Positions 1 to 11,370 of a stretch of DNA of 64,000 nucleotides are shown here, in pieces. Source of the stretch: Spizellomyces punctatus DAOM BR117 (Eukaryota > Chytridiomycota > Chytridiomycetes > Spizellomycetales > Spizellomycetaceae); assembly GCF_000182565.1 (NCBI RefSeq), contig NW_015971538.1, forward strand, positions 1,484,983-1,548,982, given 5' to 3'. A program made the translations under genes and the position numbers. The notes beneath the pieces were generated by a model that was not told the DNA's origin, made no database searches, and saw only the letters and a list, made by a program, of their open reading frames with translations. Within the stretch, counting starts at the first letter, position 1. Each line of letters starts with the position of its first letter.

Positions 1-1970
1 CATAGGCAGCCTCAATCTGCAGGTGGGAAAGCAGTCAGCCGAAGAAAAAATAAACAAGACATTCAAACAGACACCTACCCGGTTACCGGCGAAGAACCGG
101 CCGTTTAGAGCATTCACCGCCGCTTCCGCTTCAGGAATGCTGTTGTACTTCATATAGATGCGACCATCCTACAATGCCGGATTGAGCGTTAGAGATCAGC
201 AATAATGCACGTTGCCAAATATATGGTCACATACCGGACTTTCAGTATCAATTCCTACATGACGGAGTTTGCCGTACTTAGAACATTCAGATTCAACATC
301 ATCCTTGAGCTCTTTATCCCAGTCAGGTTCCTCTTGTACTTCCTGTAATACGAACATATTCTTCAGCAAAATATTGCGCGTTGGCAGAATGACCGGTTTT
401 CTGTCAGACAAGGGGTTAAGTGTTTATGCTCTAATGTTAGTAAGACACGCTCAGCATAGTCACGTACGCAGGAAGTGCCGAACCGCCAATAGGGAGTTCG
501 TCCCTAGCAAGTTTGGCCATAAGGTCAATGCGGGATACATTGTTCATGGAAAGGCCGCCAATTTCCCCGTCATCCAACGAGTAACTAGACACTCCCCCGC
601 TCAGCTTATCAGTTATATGACCAACTTTGATCTGCAATAAATGTGCTAGGTAAGGGTACCGCATGCAAGAAAACCAAAGAGAAGTGCTTACAGCTCGTCC
701 CATGATCTCAAACCCATTCATTTTCTCCATGGCCTGTTTTGCATCGGCCGGATTTTTATAATGAACAAAAGCAAATCCTCGCGACCTGCCTGTATCCGGA
801 TCCTTGTGCAAATTGATATGATCGATGGCTCCGAAAGGTTCGAAAACTGCCTTCAAATCATCCTCAGTCAGATTGAAATGCAGTGAACCGATATACAAGC
901 GATTCGATTGTAGCTCAGCTTTGCTGCAACAGGGAGGGAAATCAATACGAGCCATCGCGGCATCAAAATGCCGGCATGGGTCGATCAAGACTTACGCGGC
1001 AGCTTCCGCTTCAGCGGCAATCCTGTTCTTCTCGGCTTCTGTACGTTGGACTATAATCGGAATGCCCAGGAGCTTTTGGTTTGTCATCTGTAGAGCCTTC
1101 TCTACAGATTCTTCCTCGTAGAATTCTACATAACCCACCCTATATGCGATAAAGGGTTTAGAGTTTTTCCTTCATCAAACTCAATGATATCCATTAACCC
1201 AGTTCCCTTACCCTTTCGACCGCCGGGAATTACGATCGGCGATAATTCTAGCATCACGGACTTTCCCGGCAGGAGCAAAGAAGTCAAAGAGTTCCCCGGT
1301 TGTAAGCCGTGCAGCCAATTGCATGACAAAGACTGTTCGCTTGTCACGTTCATACTCAGATAACTGCGGTGACGCAGACCTGGTGACAACAGGGCTGAGA
1401 AATTCAACGTATTAGACTTGTATGTGTTGGTTTTCCTTGGACGTATAATTCAAATTTTTTACCTTCTATCCCTTCCAGATCCCCTTCTTGATCGCTCATA
1501 TGAGCTTCTCCTGCGCTTGTGATTGTCCCTCGACCTGCTTCGTGGTCGTTCATGCCTTGTCCGGCGATGCGGGGATTGAGATCTAGAACGGGTACGTCTC
1601 CTACGGTCTCGATCATCCTTATGACGAGGAGATCTCGAGCGAGAACGATCTTTCCTGCTCCGCTTCTTACGGTCTGTCGATCTGGAGCGCGACCGACGTC
1701 GGTCCCTCTCTCGAGACCGTGAGCGGTCTCGGTGCCGCCGCTTTTCCTCCTTCCCACGACTGCTGCGGTTCTCCTCAGCAGGCTTCTCTGGCGACGGTAA
1801 GGGTACAGCAGTGGGTTCAGATTCAGCTCTCTCGGGCTTTTGGGGCGGACCAGCTTGCTATAATCAACGCATTCAGTAACTTTGAAGTCATGTCATGCAC
1901 CTGTGTGAATTTTTACCTCCTTTCGGAAGGGAGCTTCCAGAAGCTGCTCAACATCCAACTCCATGACCAT
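1..1970 (-). CDS. RBM39: RBM39/CAPER-type splicing factor, 3' end cut by window edge
   Basis: Serine/arginine-rich RNA-binding protein expected to act in nuclear pre-mRNA splicing (U2AF65-related, CC1-like family). The first exon begins at 1970 and encodes [15 protein letters not shown], the acidic/hydrophobic start typical of RBM39. An intron follows (donor near 1916, acceptor near 1853), then an RS domain rich in RSRS, RDR and RRRS (about 1850-1450). A second RRM follows with RNP2 LYIGSL and RNP1 RGFAFVHY (about 740-900). The linker contains [11 protein letters not shown], and the last RRM (UHM type) begins with LKNMF and [13 protein letters not shown] (about 270-390), continuing to GRIYMKYNS near 170. 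The coding sequence runs off the left edge, so the C-terminus is missing. Assignment rests on domain order plus the family-specific N-terminus and UHM; individual exon borders inside RRM1 were not all resolved. Confidence 0.85.
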
Positions 1971-2183
1971 TACCGCAAGTGTTTGTCGTGCAGAAGCTGC
2001 TTATAGCAAAAAGGATAATGACTGCGCCGGAAACCTACTTCGCTTTCAGTTTTCCTTGCAAATGGGAGCAACTTGTCTGGTTGTGGGCATATCCTGATCA
2101 CATGACTCTTCTGCTCAAGTAAGCAGGGTCGTCCACTCGGAGCTTGAGTTCTCCGTTGGTCTGCTGCACGTACCGAAGTCAAG

Positions 2184-3888
2184 ATGCTGCCAGCAATACC
2201 AAGATCCCGCTCATCGTTAGCCTCACATCAAGCAAAGAAGCCGCAAACAGCACGCCGATCGCCCTCTACTGCACAATCAGTCTCCAAAGCCCATGCAGAC
2301 CTTGGAAGTCAAAGGTGCGTGGGTCCGCCTTACCTGTACGCAGACCTCAACTGACACGGTTCAGTCTATAGACGTATTCCACTCCTTACCCAAACTATTT
2401 GTCGTGAACTACTGAAAGAGGGACATGTGCGATCATACATTGATTTTTTTCGGATGGTGGAGCTCAACGCTTCGGAGTTCAGCCCGCCTGCTGAAGCGTT
2501 GCACGAGCTGAAGCAACTTCTAACAGCTGGTGAAGATAGCCAGCGTTCAGGTAGTGTAGCTCATGTATTCTAACGGGTGAGTAAGGCGTCTATTTACATA
2601 TGCTAAATTTCCAATGCAGGTGACCACCGACTGATCTACGAGTCGCGGAAGAACATCGCCCGATATTTCCGGTCCCTTGGCAAATTCGACATTGCGATGA
2701 ACTACTATAAAGAAGCGCTTGACCGAGCTCGACTAATATCAAACGACCGAAATGTAGAAATTGAAGCGACTCGCAATATTGGTGATGTCCTAGAAAGTGA
2801 CGGTAGGCAGCGGCTACGGTCGATTTCACAATTAGCGTTATGTCACTCAAACATGCCGCTGTTCGAAGGACAAGCTCTCGAAGCATCTGATATGTACGAG
2901 CTGAGCCGCACGTTAGCCCGTGACCAAAATAACCAGGAAGCTGAGATACTCGCCGCCAAACGTCTTGTTGATGTCCGAATGAAAATCGCCCGCCAACAAG
3001 AGAAGAATGGCGTATATAGTGATGCCATTGCACACTACATGCATTGCATAAGGATCTTGCAGGAAAGCAACCCAGATGAAGAGACTCTTAACGACCTTAA
3101 CTATCGCCTTGGAAGTGCTTTTCGACGGAATGGGGATATACCTACTGCAATAGAGGTAAATTGTGCACAATGGTGGGAGTTACATCATGAGCGGGAAAAC
3201 TGATTATGGGTTCATAGTATCTGGAAACCTTCTTAGAAAAGGTCCGCAAATACGGCGACAATGTGAAAGAGGCGTTGGCACAAGAGGTTTTGGCCTCTTG
3301 TTATGAGGGGTAAGGTCATTGCTTGTATCGTTTCAAAGACTGTTCTCATCATTTTCTTTTGAAAAAAGCACCGGCGATCTATCACTAGCCACACAATACC
3401 TTCAAAATTTCCTCACACTTAGTTCCGCTGAACCCGCTCAAAAGTCTGCACAAGCCCGGGCATGTCACCATCTCGGTATTCTCTATAACAGAATGGGTGA
3501 TTACAACCAAGCTGTACAATACTTTGAGCGTCATTACGAACTAGCTTGTGGTATTGCTGGGAATGAGGCAACGGAGGAGGGACGGGCGGTCGCCATCGAC
3601 GCCGGAATGAGAAAAATTGAAGCTTCGAAGGAGGAACGATCGGAAGCAGATGCGACCGTAGCAATTGAATCCCCAAAACCTGTCGAACAAGAGATGGCGA
3701 GACCTCTCAACGTGGGCGTCGCCCAGGTTCAGCTAGGTATCTCCCGGGCGAATGCACATATGGACCAATTTTTACGAATCGTGAAAGATGAGAAAAAATT
3801 GGGAATATTGCTGCAATGGAAAGCAACACATTCATTTGATCTATTTGCCGAGCGCGGGGATAGATCAACGCCAGATGAAGAAACATGA
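2184..3888 (+). CDS. TTC29: TTC29-like tetratricopeptide repeat protein (cilium/axoneme)
   Basis: TPR protein of the TTC29 family, known in animals and algae as a cytoplasmic/axonemal factor needed for motile cilia. The ATG at 2184 opens a basic, Ser-rich N-terminus (MLPAIPRSRSSL). An intron of about 57 nt (gtgcgt...tatag) joins in phase to RRIPLLTQTICRELLKEG, matching the region before the TPRs in TTC29. TPR blocks follow (YYKEALDRARLI, ALEASDMYELSRTL, DAIAHYMHCIRIL, LGILYNRMGDYNQAVQYFERHYELA). The end has the family signature VQLGISRANAHMDQFLRIV and LLQWK, equivalent to the HYGIAKAH and LLSWK block in human TTC29. Several introns interrupt the gene. Stop at 3886-3888. It diverges from the RBM39-like gene on its left. 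Strong evidence for a flagellated organism. Confidence 0.85.
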
Positions 3889-4035
3889 TCGTAGATCGGA
3901 TAGCGCAACTACGAACCTCGTCCGCGAAATTGTAACTACATCTCACAAGTTTTATATTAATCAGCGCGTTACTATATACACATTCCTATGAATCCACCGT
4001 CATATACCCTTAAACTCTTGCAGGGTAAACATAGT

Positions 4036-6470
4036 TTAGCCCTGCGACCCAGCAAGCCGTCGTTTCAATTCCACATTTTCTTTTTCCAACTCTTGCAAGC
4101 TAGTCTCTACTGCTCTCCTCTTCTCAACGGCGGTCTGTATACCCTCCATCAGACGCTGATGAAGCTTTTGTTGTTCAGCCTCCACCTTTTGTTGGCTTCT
4201 GCGGGAAGGTAAAGTAAGAATCCAAGGAAAATAAAATGTACGCGAGTTCAGAAACATACTCTTGCTCCACCCGTCTTTGTTCTGCCATGGCAGCCAATCG
4301 CGCCTCATATGCCATCTTGTTCTGGGCGTTCTGGTGACAAAGGACAGTCAGCATTGGTAGAAGACTGTGCTTGCGGGGAACTCGGTGTACCTCTTGCTCC
4401 AAGATGCTGCTGGCGAATCTCAGGGCATTGAAAGCTTTGAGTGTACCTTCTGCGTCACTTACAAGCGTCTCAAACTTGCTTTCCGTTTGAGTGGCCATTT
4501 CATTCTTGGAGCTTCTTCGGTCTGGAGGATTAGTGGCTAGGAAGTCTTGCACTTCGGAATGCAGCTGTATTGGGGTGTTTTAACACCTATATCGCAATCG
4601 ACTGAATTAATCGATTTACCAAAACATACCCTCTCATTTTCCACCAATGCAGTTTGCAATGCCTCGCGCAGTTCGTCCCCTTCCTGTTTTGCCTTTAACA
4701 ATTGATCGCGAACTTGCCAAAGCTCAACTTCAGCGCTGAGCAGTTTTGTCTGCAGCTCTTCCGCATGCGCAAGAGTTACTGGGTATTTTACGGTCAATTC
4801 CTCGGCATCTGCCTTCTGCTTCTCCAGTTCCTCAATCACATTACAACATTCTTCAAGTTCGCCTGCTTGATGTTGGTTAGCCTCCTCAAGTGTCAAAATT
4901 GTCTGGTCTCGGCTCGCTATCACGTCCTTCAATTCGTCAGCGAGAGATCTCGAATCTTGAGGTATGCCACTTTCTCTCAAACCACTCAGATATTCTCTCA
5001 ATCCCTCTACTTCATGACGTAAATGTTCCACTTGTGTAAACTCTTTTGTAACATCCCTATGTTCTTCCTCCAATATCGCATAGCTCTTTTCAGCGCGAGA
5101 GGCTCTGTTCTCCGCTTCTTGTATCATCGTCTCCCATGACTCCCGCGAGGATTTGAGAGCTGCTTGCTCATCTGCGAGCGACGCTGTCAGCCTCAGATTT
5201 TTTTCGGCAAGATCTCTCTTCGAGCTTTCAGCGGCCGTCAGTAACGTTTGCAGTTGTTCGAATGCTTCTGGGCCTTGTCCCTGCTGGACAAAGGTATCAC
5301 ATTTTGCATTCAAATTGGACTCCAACTCCAGAATCTTCTTATTCAACTTTGCCGTCTCCACTGCATGTCGTTGAACTATACTGATGAGCTCTCGTCTAAG
5401 GACGTCTTCCGCGTCCTCCCTGTCTGCGAGTTGCCGCTCCAGATTCCGCACTCTTTCCGCCTGCACTTTTTCATCTGCCCTCGCGCGGTCCGCCTCCTCG
5501 CCTCGCGTATGTAGTTGCAACTCCAAGCGACGAGTACGCGCAACCTCTGCAGCAAGACGATCTTGAAGGGCATTGATGTCATCATTTCTGGTTGCCAATT
5601 CCTTTTGAAGCAGTCCGATTGGGCTGAGTTTCTTTCCTTCCTTTCTGAGTTCGATTTTTTTAGAATGCTTCTCGTCTTCCACATTTTCTCCCCGTTGTTT
5701 TCTCTTCTCCTGCTCGATGCCCTCATCCAACGTGACAAGAACGTTACGAATATTGTGATGCTCCAGTACTTTGGGATTAAAGCTTTCATCTTCTCCCTGA
5801 GAGGTCATAGGTCAGACAGCCCGATGAGCAGCAGCGCATTTCAACCAAATGATGTCGCTCTCGCTTACCGTGTCGCTGTCAGTATTCTGAGATGACTGGC
5901 TGTCGAGCTTCGCACGTTTTGTAGCAGCCGTCTGTTTTTCATTTTCAATATCCTTGTAATTGAACAAATGCCAAATAGAAATTTAGCACAAGAGCGTCCC
6001 CGTTTTCAGCGTCAAACATGACAATTTTCGCTCAGTCACCTTTGAGGTCCTGACGCCTACTTTAGAAAGCTTAGAAATTGGTCGTTTACCAAGTTTGGGA
6101 TCGTAATTCTTGCTTGTATCGGTATTCCTAGGCTAGAGCAATCGTTAGCATCGGTCAGACATCATGTCCAGCTTTTTCACTGTCCCTTTGGTCGTGCCCC
6201 CCTCCGATCTTACCCGTGCAATATTGGGATCGCTCTTCTGTAGTGCAGATTTTGGACCTCCGGTTCTAGTTTGCTGTATTTCAAAGGATATTAGCTTATC
6301 TTAATGTCAATGCTTTCATATTGGAAGGAGCTCACCTTCCATTGGCGCAAAAGCTCCTCACGTGTCATTTTCCTATCCATTTTGTCACCCCTTGAGGTCT
6401 CAAGTTGTTGAACGGTTGAAAATGCTTCGTTCTCCTTGTCCGTATAGATCTTTACCCGCTGCCTTTCCAT
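4036..6470 (-). CDS. Long coiled-coil protein, function unknown
   Basis: Not assigned to a family. The likely start at 6470 gives MERQRVKIYTDKENEAF, followed by EELLRQWK at an exon end with a clean donor. Small exons with a basic, proline-poor linker follow (LGKRPISKLSKVG). The main exon (about 5790-4620) is almost entirely heptad-rich coiled coil (for example LAAEVARTRRLELQL, EEADRARADEKVQAE). C-terminal exons carry MATQTESKFETL and a short final coiled coil ending LKRRLAGSQG with TAA at 4036. There are no catalytic motifs and no membrane segment. Composition suggests a structural or cytoskeletal scaffold (spindle, basal body or axoneme), but that is an inference. It converges on TTC29 and is divergent from SDH2. 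Confidence 0.7.
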
Positions 6471-6911
6471 GGCTGGCTAGGGCCAGTATGTGTTGGCACA
6501 GCGGAAATAGGCCCAGTCAGAGCTCGGGTTAATACTCGCGTGAAATGCGAGCCAGGGTTGAGTATGACGAGAACGTTTCGAATAGGCAGTAAATCTCCTT
6601 ATCCTTGTTGGAAACTCGAGCCCAAAACGCGGTTCTTTGGGCGAAGATGACTTGCTGTTGTGGGAATCGTCGTCGGGGTGCGATCACCAGCGTCCACCCC
6701 TTTACGAAAGCCGTGTCTGCCTAAACCATAAGGAAACTGTGCACTTTGAAGTTGCTATGGAGCCAACTTTGCTGTCACGTGAAACCGTTCCGAGTTCTTC
6801 CAGCAGTTCGAAGTCAGACCGTTCATGAACCTCTTGGGCATCACCTCGAGTTGAGCATCAGGCACCCCTAAACCTCTTCCCTCCCTCTCCCCCTATCGGT
6901 CGTATTTCGCA
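6471..6911. promoter_or_regulatory. Divergent intergenic region between coiled-coil gene and SDH2
   Basis: 441 bp separate the start codons of the coiled-coil gene (minus) and SDH2 (plus). It holds a palindromic TCACGTGA box at 6775-6782, about 130 bp upstream of the SDH2 ATG, of the kind bound by bHLH/Cbf1-type factors. A pyrimidine-rich stretch (ccctctccccc) lies just before the SDH2 start. A 63-codon open frame here has no coding features and is treated as chance. Confidence 0.4.
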
Positions 6912-8113
6912 ATGTCTCTCGCGACTATTGGCAGGAGGTCACTCTTGCACTCGCAGAAGAATGTGTTGGTGAGTTTTTCCGCTTGACGGTCTTTCTGAGA
7001 TTGATTTCCTCCTAATCGTGTGCAACACTATCACCATTGTCATATGTCCTTGAGAAGGCCCCGCTTGTGGCCCCATTCCATACCACTACGATGGCTCAAC
7101 TCGCCACCCCGGCCCCCGACCCAGTGCAGAAGCAACCTCTCATCAAGACCTTCAACATTTACCGTTGGGTGGGTGTCTGAATATGAGACTACATGCAAAT
7201 TCTTGCACGGATGCGTGGAGCTGGGTCGCTTTTTCGCTCATGCGTTCATGAATGACTTTGCTTTGGCGTAGACTTACATTCTTTGAGTAGTCTCCCGATA
7301 AGCCCGCTGAGAAGCCCCGTCTTGAGAAGTACCAGATTGATCTCAACCAGTGCGGACCTATGGTGTTGGACGCACTGATCAAAATCAAAAACGAAATCGA
7401 CCCTACGCTTACTTTCCGTCGATCCTGCCGTGAGGGCATCTGTGGATCTTGTTCAATGAATATCAACGGTGGAAACACTCTGGCATGCCTAAGCCGTATC
7501 GACCGGAATCCATCTTCCGATGTCAAAATCTATCCCTTACCTCACACTTACGTCGTAAAAGACTTGGTACCTGGTACGTTCTGCTCCTGTCCTCTCATTT
7601 ACATGCCGAGATTTAAGTCTGATATTGTTCTTTTGATTGGCCACCAGACCTTACGCAAATTTACAAACAGTACAAGTCGATTGAACCATACATGAAGCAA
7701 AAGACGGCCGCTCCTGAGCGCGAAAATATTCAGTCCATTGCGGACCGTAAGAAGCTGGATGGATTGTATGAGTGTATCTTATGCTTTTGTTGTTCTACTT
7801 CGTGCCCAAGTTACTGGTGGAACAGCGACAAGTACCTTGGCCCGGCAGTCTTGATGCAGGCGTATCGGTGGATGATTGACTCGCGTGATCATTTTGGTGT
7901 CGAGCGGCGGGAGGCTTTGCAGGACCCTTTCTCTGTGTACCGTTGCCACACAATCATGAGTAAGTGAACGACCTCGTTTCATGCAAAGAATGTTAGAGAG
8001 AGGACTTAACAGTACTGCTATTACCATTAGACTGCGCCCGCACATGCCCTAAGGGGTTGAACCCTGGTTTGGCAATTGCTGAGATCAAGAAACAAATGGC
8101 CCTTGACGGATAG
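6912..8113 (+). CDS. SDH2: Succinate dehydrogenase iron-sulfur subunit, mitochondrial
   Basis: Iron-sulfur subunit of complex II: it passes electrons from the flavoprotein through [2Fe-2S], [4Fe-4S] and [3Fe-4S] clusters to ubiquinone in the inner mitochondrial membrane. The first exon encodes a mitochondrial presequence ([17 protein letters not shown]). The mature part begins in exon 2 (KTFNIYRW). Cluster ligands are visible: [17 protein letters not shown] and the later Cys of LACLS for [2Fe-2S], then [16 protein letters not shown] for [4Fe-4S]. CHTIM joined over an intron to [12 protein letters not shown] supplies the third cluster. At least four introns are present. The fungal consensus at the second cluster is CILCACC, so Phe replaces Ala here. 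The His in the CHTIM motif, a known site of carboxamide resistance changes, is the sensitive wild-type residue. Confidence 0.96.
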
Positions 8114-8301
8114 TTTACGGTCGGGATTGGACAAACTACGTGAAAATATACCGCTGGCTTGTAGTGTATGTGAATTTGATCCGAGTAGTATGGCTGCCGT
8201 GATATAAAGATCCCAAAGAGTGCAATGCATATCTTATTGTAGCATGTCGACATGATTGAACCTTTAGATCCTTATTATGCAATTGGCCTACAAAAGACCC
8301 G

Positions 8302-8810
8302 TCATGCTCCTCGACCACGGGCACCCGCTCCTCTACCACCTCTACCCACGCCTCCTCGTCCTCCGCGACCTCCTCTATCTCCCCCACGTCCCCCTCGACC
8401 ACCATACTGTCTTGGCTCATCGCGGACCATATCAATGACTTCGTCTGGTACCCGAAGGTATTTGATTGTGTTGCCGCGAATGTAAATTTCCGGGATTCGC
8501 CAGAATCGGTCGCCGTCCGGAGACGTGCATATCACCTCACGGAGGTTGATCTAGAGAAGACCGTTAGGCTTGATAGTTCAAAGATAGGCCAATCTTCCCT
8601 GTCCTTCAAAAGACATGGACACATACGTTCATAAAATTATCGCAGTTTACCATGTGACCGTTGTAAGTTTCGCCTGCATCGTTAAGATACATACTTTATG
8701 ATCTCGAACTATCGCGTTAAATATGGAAGCGCTGCAACGACATTACCATTCTTTAGCTCCACAAGCATGGGGTGCCCTTGAGCAGTGTTCAAGAGAGACA
8801 GCGGGAGCAT
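8302..8810 (-). CDS. LSM4: U6 snRNA-associated Sm-like protein LSm4
   Basis: Subunit of the LSm2-8 (nuclear, U6 snRNA) and LSm1-7 (cytoplasmic, mRNA decay) heptamers. Start at 8810: [15 protein letters not shown], the LSm4 N-terminus. Three exons join cleanly: VELKNG / [15 protein letters not shown] / [14 protein letters not shown], which together form the Sm1 motif and linker. Sm2 is the [14 protein letters not shown] block. The C-terminus is an Arg-Gly-Gly tail ([12 protein letters not shown] and following) typical of LSm4 and probably methylated or phase-separating. TGA at 8302-8304. It is divergent from WDR82 with about 190 bp between start codons. Confidence 0.95.
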
Positions 8811-9001
8811 AGCGGTGTCGTAATGTGAATATCCCGCGCAATGAAATAAGAAAGTGGCCAGCAAGTGCTTGACAGCACGAACGACAAGCGATTCTTGTTT
8901 ACTGTGCCATTCGATGTTATGTAACTGTGCCGCACCTTGTCCAAGGCCGCTTCTCAGTCTCACACCAACGTCCAGCAGTCTCGTCGATCTCAATCCGCAA
9001 G

Positions 9002-10427
9002 ATGGTTACGACAACGCTTGGTGACAAACCCGAAGGAGAACGGCTAACAAGAGACTTGATAACACAATTCGAGATCGGTCCGTAGGTCAGCCCTACTCTT
9101 TCTGCGCGTCTTCACATGCCCGCAATTGGGACCTAGTACATGGTTAGGCGAACTGGAAATCTAACGTATTGTTTTTCATGTTAACGTTTGATAGGCAAGG
9201 TATTCAATGACAACAGATCTCAGATCAATTCGGTCGATTTTGATGACACTGGAGAGTTTTGTGTCACTGCATCGGACGATGACTCCTTGAGAGTGTATGA
9301 CGCAGTAAAGGGAAGGTATGTATTCTTACAACTCGAGAATATACTGCATTGTGCTGCTGACACTGCCTTTTACTTTTTTCAGCTCGAAACAGTTTGTGTA
9401 CAGCAAAAAGTACGGTTGCGCACACGCCCGTTTTACCCACCACGCCTCGTCTATCATATATGCATCAACAAAAGAAGATGGTCGGTATTCTTTGTTCACA
9501 TGTTACATGAGAAGGGACATTACATTAACGGCATATTTACGTATAGACACGATCCGATACCTCTCTGTTCATGATAACCGATATCTCCGATATTTTAAGG
9601 GACATACTCGCCGAGTCGTTGGACTTGAGCTCTCACCGCAGGATGATCACTTTCTGTCAGCATCCTTGGATGGGACTGTTCGGCTATGGGACTTGAGAGT
9701 TCAGCATGCCCAGGTTTGTTTTATTTGTCCTTGCTGTTGATATTCTTAACGTATGTCCTTACTTCTATCTGAAGGGACTGATGAATGTACCCGGTCAAGG
9801 GCGTCCTTGCGTGAATTTTGACCAGACCGGGAAAGTATTCATTGTGGCATTTCAAGAGTCCATCAAACTCTACGATCTTAGGAACTTTGATAAGGTATGT
9901 CAGACACAACGGACTGATCCATCGCCCATGTCCGCTTACACTTGCAAACCCACAGGGATCTTTTGCCACTTTTCCTGTCCATGACCCAAATATGATGACT
10001 GGCCCACCTGAATTTGTGGGCATCGAATTCAGTAACGATGGCAGGAATATATTAGTTTCTACACGGGGAGAGACCTCGTACATTCTGGACGGATTCAACG
10101 GCCCCATGAAGCAATACTTGCGAGGTCACATCAATACACGCGGAATCGAGTTGCAGGCTAGCTACAGTCCAGACGGACAGTTTGTTGCATGTGGTGAGTA
10201 AAGGTTTACTGCTGATATGCAACCTACACTGGAAATATATACCCTAAGATTTCATGATATGTTCAGGCTCTGAGGACGGATCTATTCATTTCTGGGAGGC
10301 TGAGAATGGATCCCGGGTATGCACACTAACAGGACATACCGATCCGCCTGCGATTGTAAAATGGAATCCAAAGTACATGATGTTTGCGAGTGCAGACTCC
10401 AGTTTGGTGAGTACAATCTCAATTTAG
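9002..10427 (+). CDS. WDR82: WDR82/Swd2-like WD40 protein (COMPASS and termination complexes)
   Basis: Seven-bladed beta-propeller expected to serve in the Set1/COMPASS H3K4 methyltransferase and in the cleavage/polyadenylation or PP1 termination complex. Exon 1 ([12 protein letters not shown]) joins through G|GC to [16 protein letters not shown]. Family hallmarks in order are [89 protein letters not shown], and [17 protein letters not shown]. These follow WDR82 blade by blade. The end is uncertain: after [10 protein letters not shown] an in-frame read-through stops at 10425-10427, but that codon follows a good donor (gtgagt), so a small terminal exon carrying the usual final strand may lie downstream. 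Confidence 0.9.
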
Positions 10428-11370
10428 TTCGTCAACGATCTGATTCCCCGCCTTGTCCAATGGAATGGACATGATGCGTTGCATTTTATGCGGTTTTAAA
10501 TGATCGAACATCAATTATGCCTACCTACCTACCATGGCATGTCTGTCAACGTTCTCTGTTTCGTAAGATTCCGAGAATGCTTTGTGACGGAACATCACAT
10601 GCGTGGGCAGACCATTCCCTCAATGCTATGCCAGTGCTTATACAATGCGTGCCTTTGATAGACCTTCTGGACACCTACGACAACCGCCCCATAGCAACTG
10701 CAGGGTGACCGTTTGAGCGTAGATTCTCTTGTGTCTTTTCATAGCTACATAGTACAGAGAGCTTGAAATGGAGACTCGCAAGTTTAAATGGATTCAATGT
10801 CAACCACAGCTTAAGCTTGCTGCGGCTGCCCGAGTACGAGCATGCACAGTAAAGTATCTTGCTTGCAACAATCTGAAGGGGTCAGCGTTCAATGTTCAGC
10901 ATTGAATACCAGTAACATGGAGGGAATGGAACTTGCATGGAACAAAAACGGGACGTTCAACTATAGTTAGAAAACATTAAGCAAAAAATAGAATATTTGG
11001 CTTAAATGTGACCGCAATATCGTATGCAGGGTACTGCTTTCAGCTCAGATAAAGCGCCATATAGCATTATATTTTACGAATGCAACGTTAAGTCTAAAAG
11101 CAGTTTGTGTTGTGGATGTTATTAGTAAGCGACTCTAAAGTGCTGATCAATACGTCAATTGACGGACCCTTAGCTAATTAGTGGCGCACCATGACGATCG
11201 TGGCCGTGCTATTCTGACAGATGGCTGCCCTTTTTCGATGGGTTTCCGTTCACTTTTTGGTTGCATTTAAAAACCTCATCGTCATCTCTGTACCCCAAAC
11301 GTATATATAAAGCATTAGGTACACGCAGACGCGCGCAACAAACAGCTGCAATTCTTTATACCAATTCACA
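10428..11370. other. Intergenic region with no recognisable gene
   Basis: About 940 bp between WDR82 and the PRELI gene. It may contain the last exon of WDR82 in its first 300 bp. Otherwise it is AT-rich and holds only short stop-bounded frames without homology. There is a perfect 7-bp inverted repeat (TTCAATG, 5-nt loop, CATTGAA) at 10888-10906, and a TATA box close to the right end. No tRNA or snRNA structure was recognised. Confidence 0.5.
11302..11310 (+). promoter_or_regulatory. TATA box of the PRELI-domain gene
   Basis: TATATATAA lies 61 bp upstream of the ATG at 11371, a normal spacing for a short 5' leader. The stretch between them is open and contains no upstream ATG. Orientation and distance fit the PRELI gene; function is inferred from the motif only. 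Confidence 0.45.
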
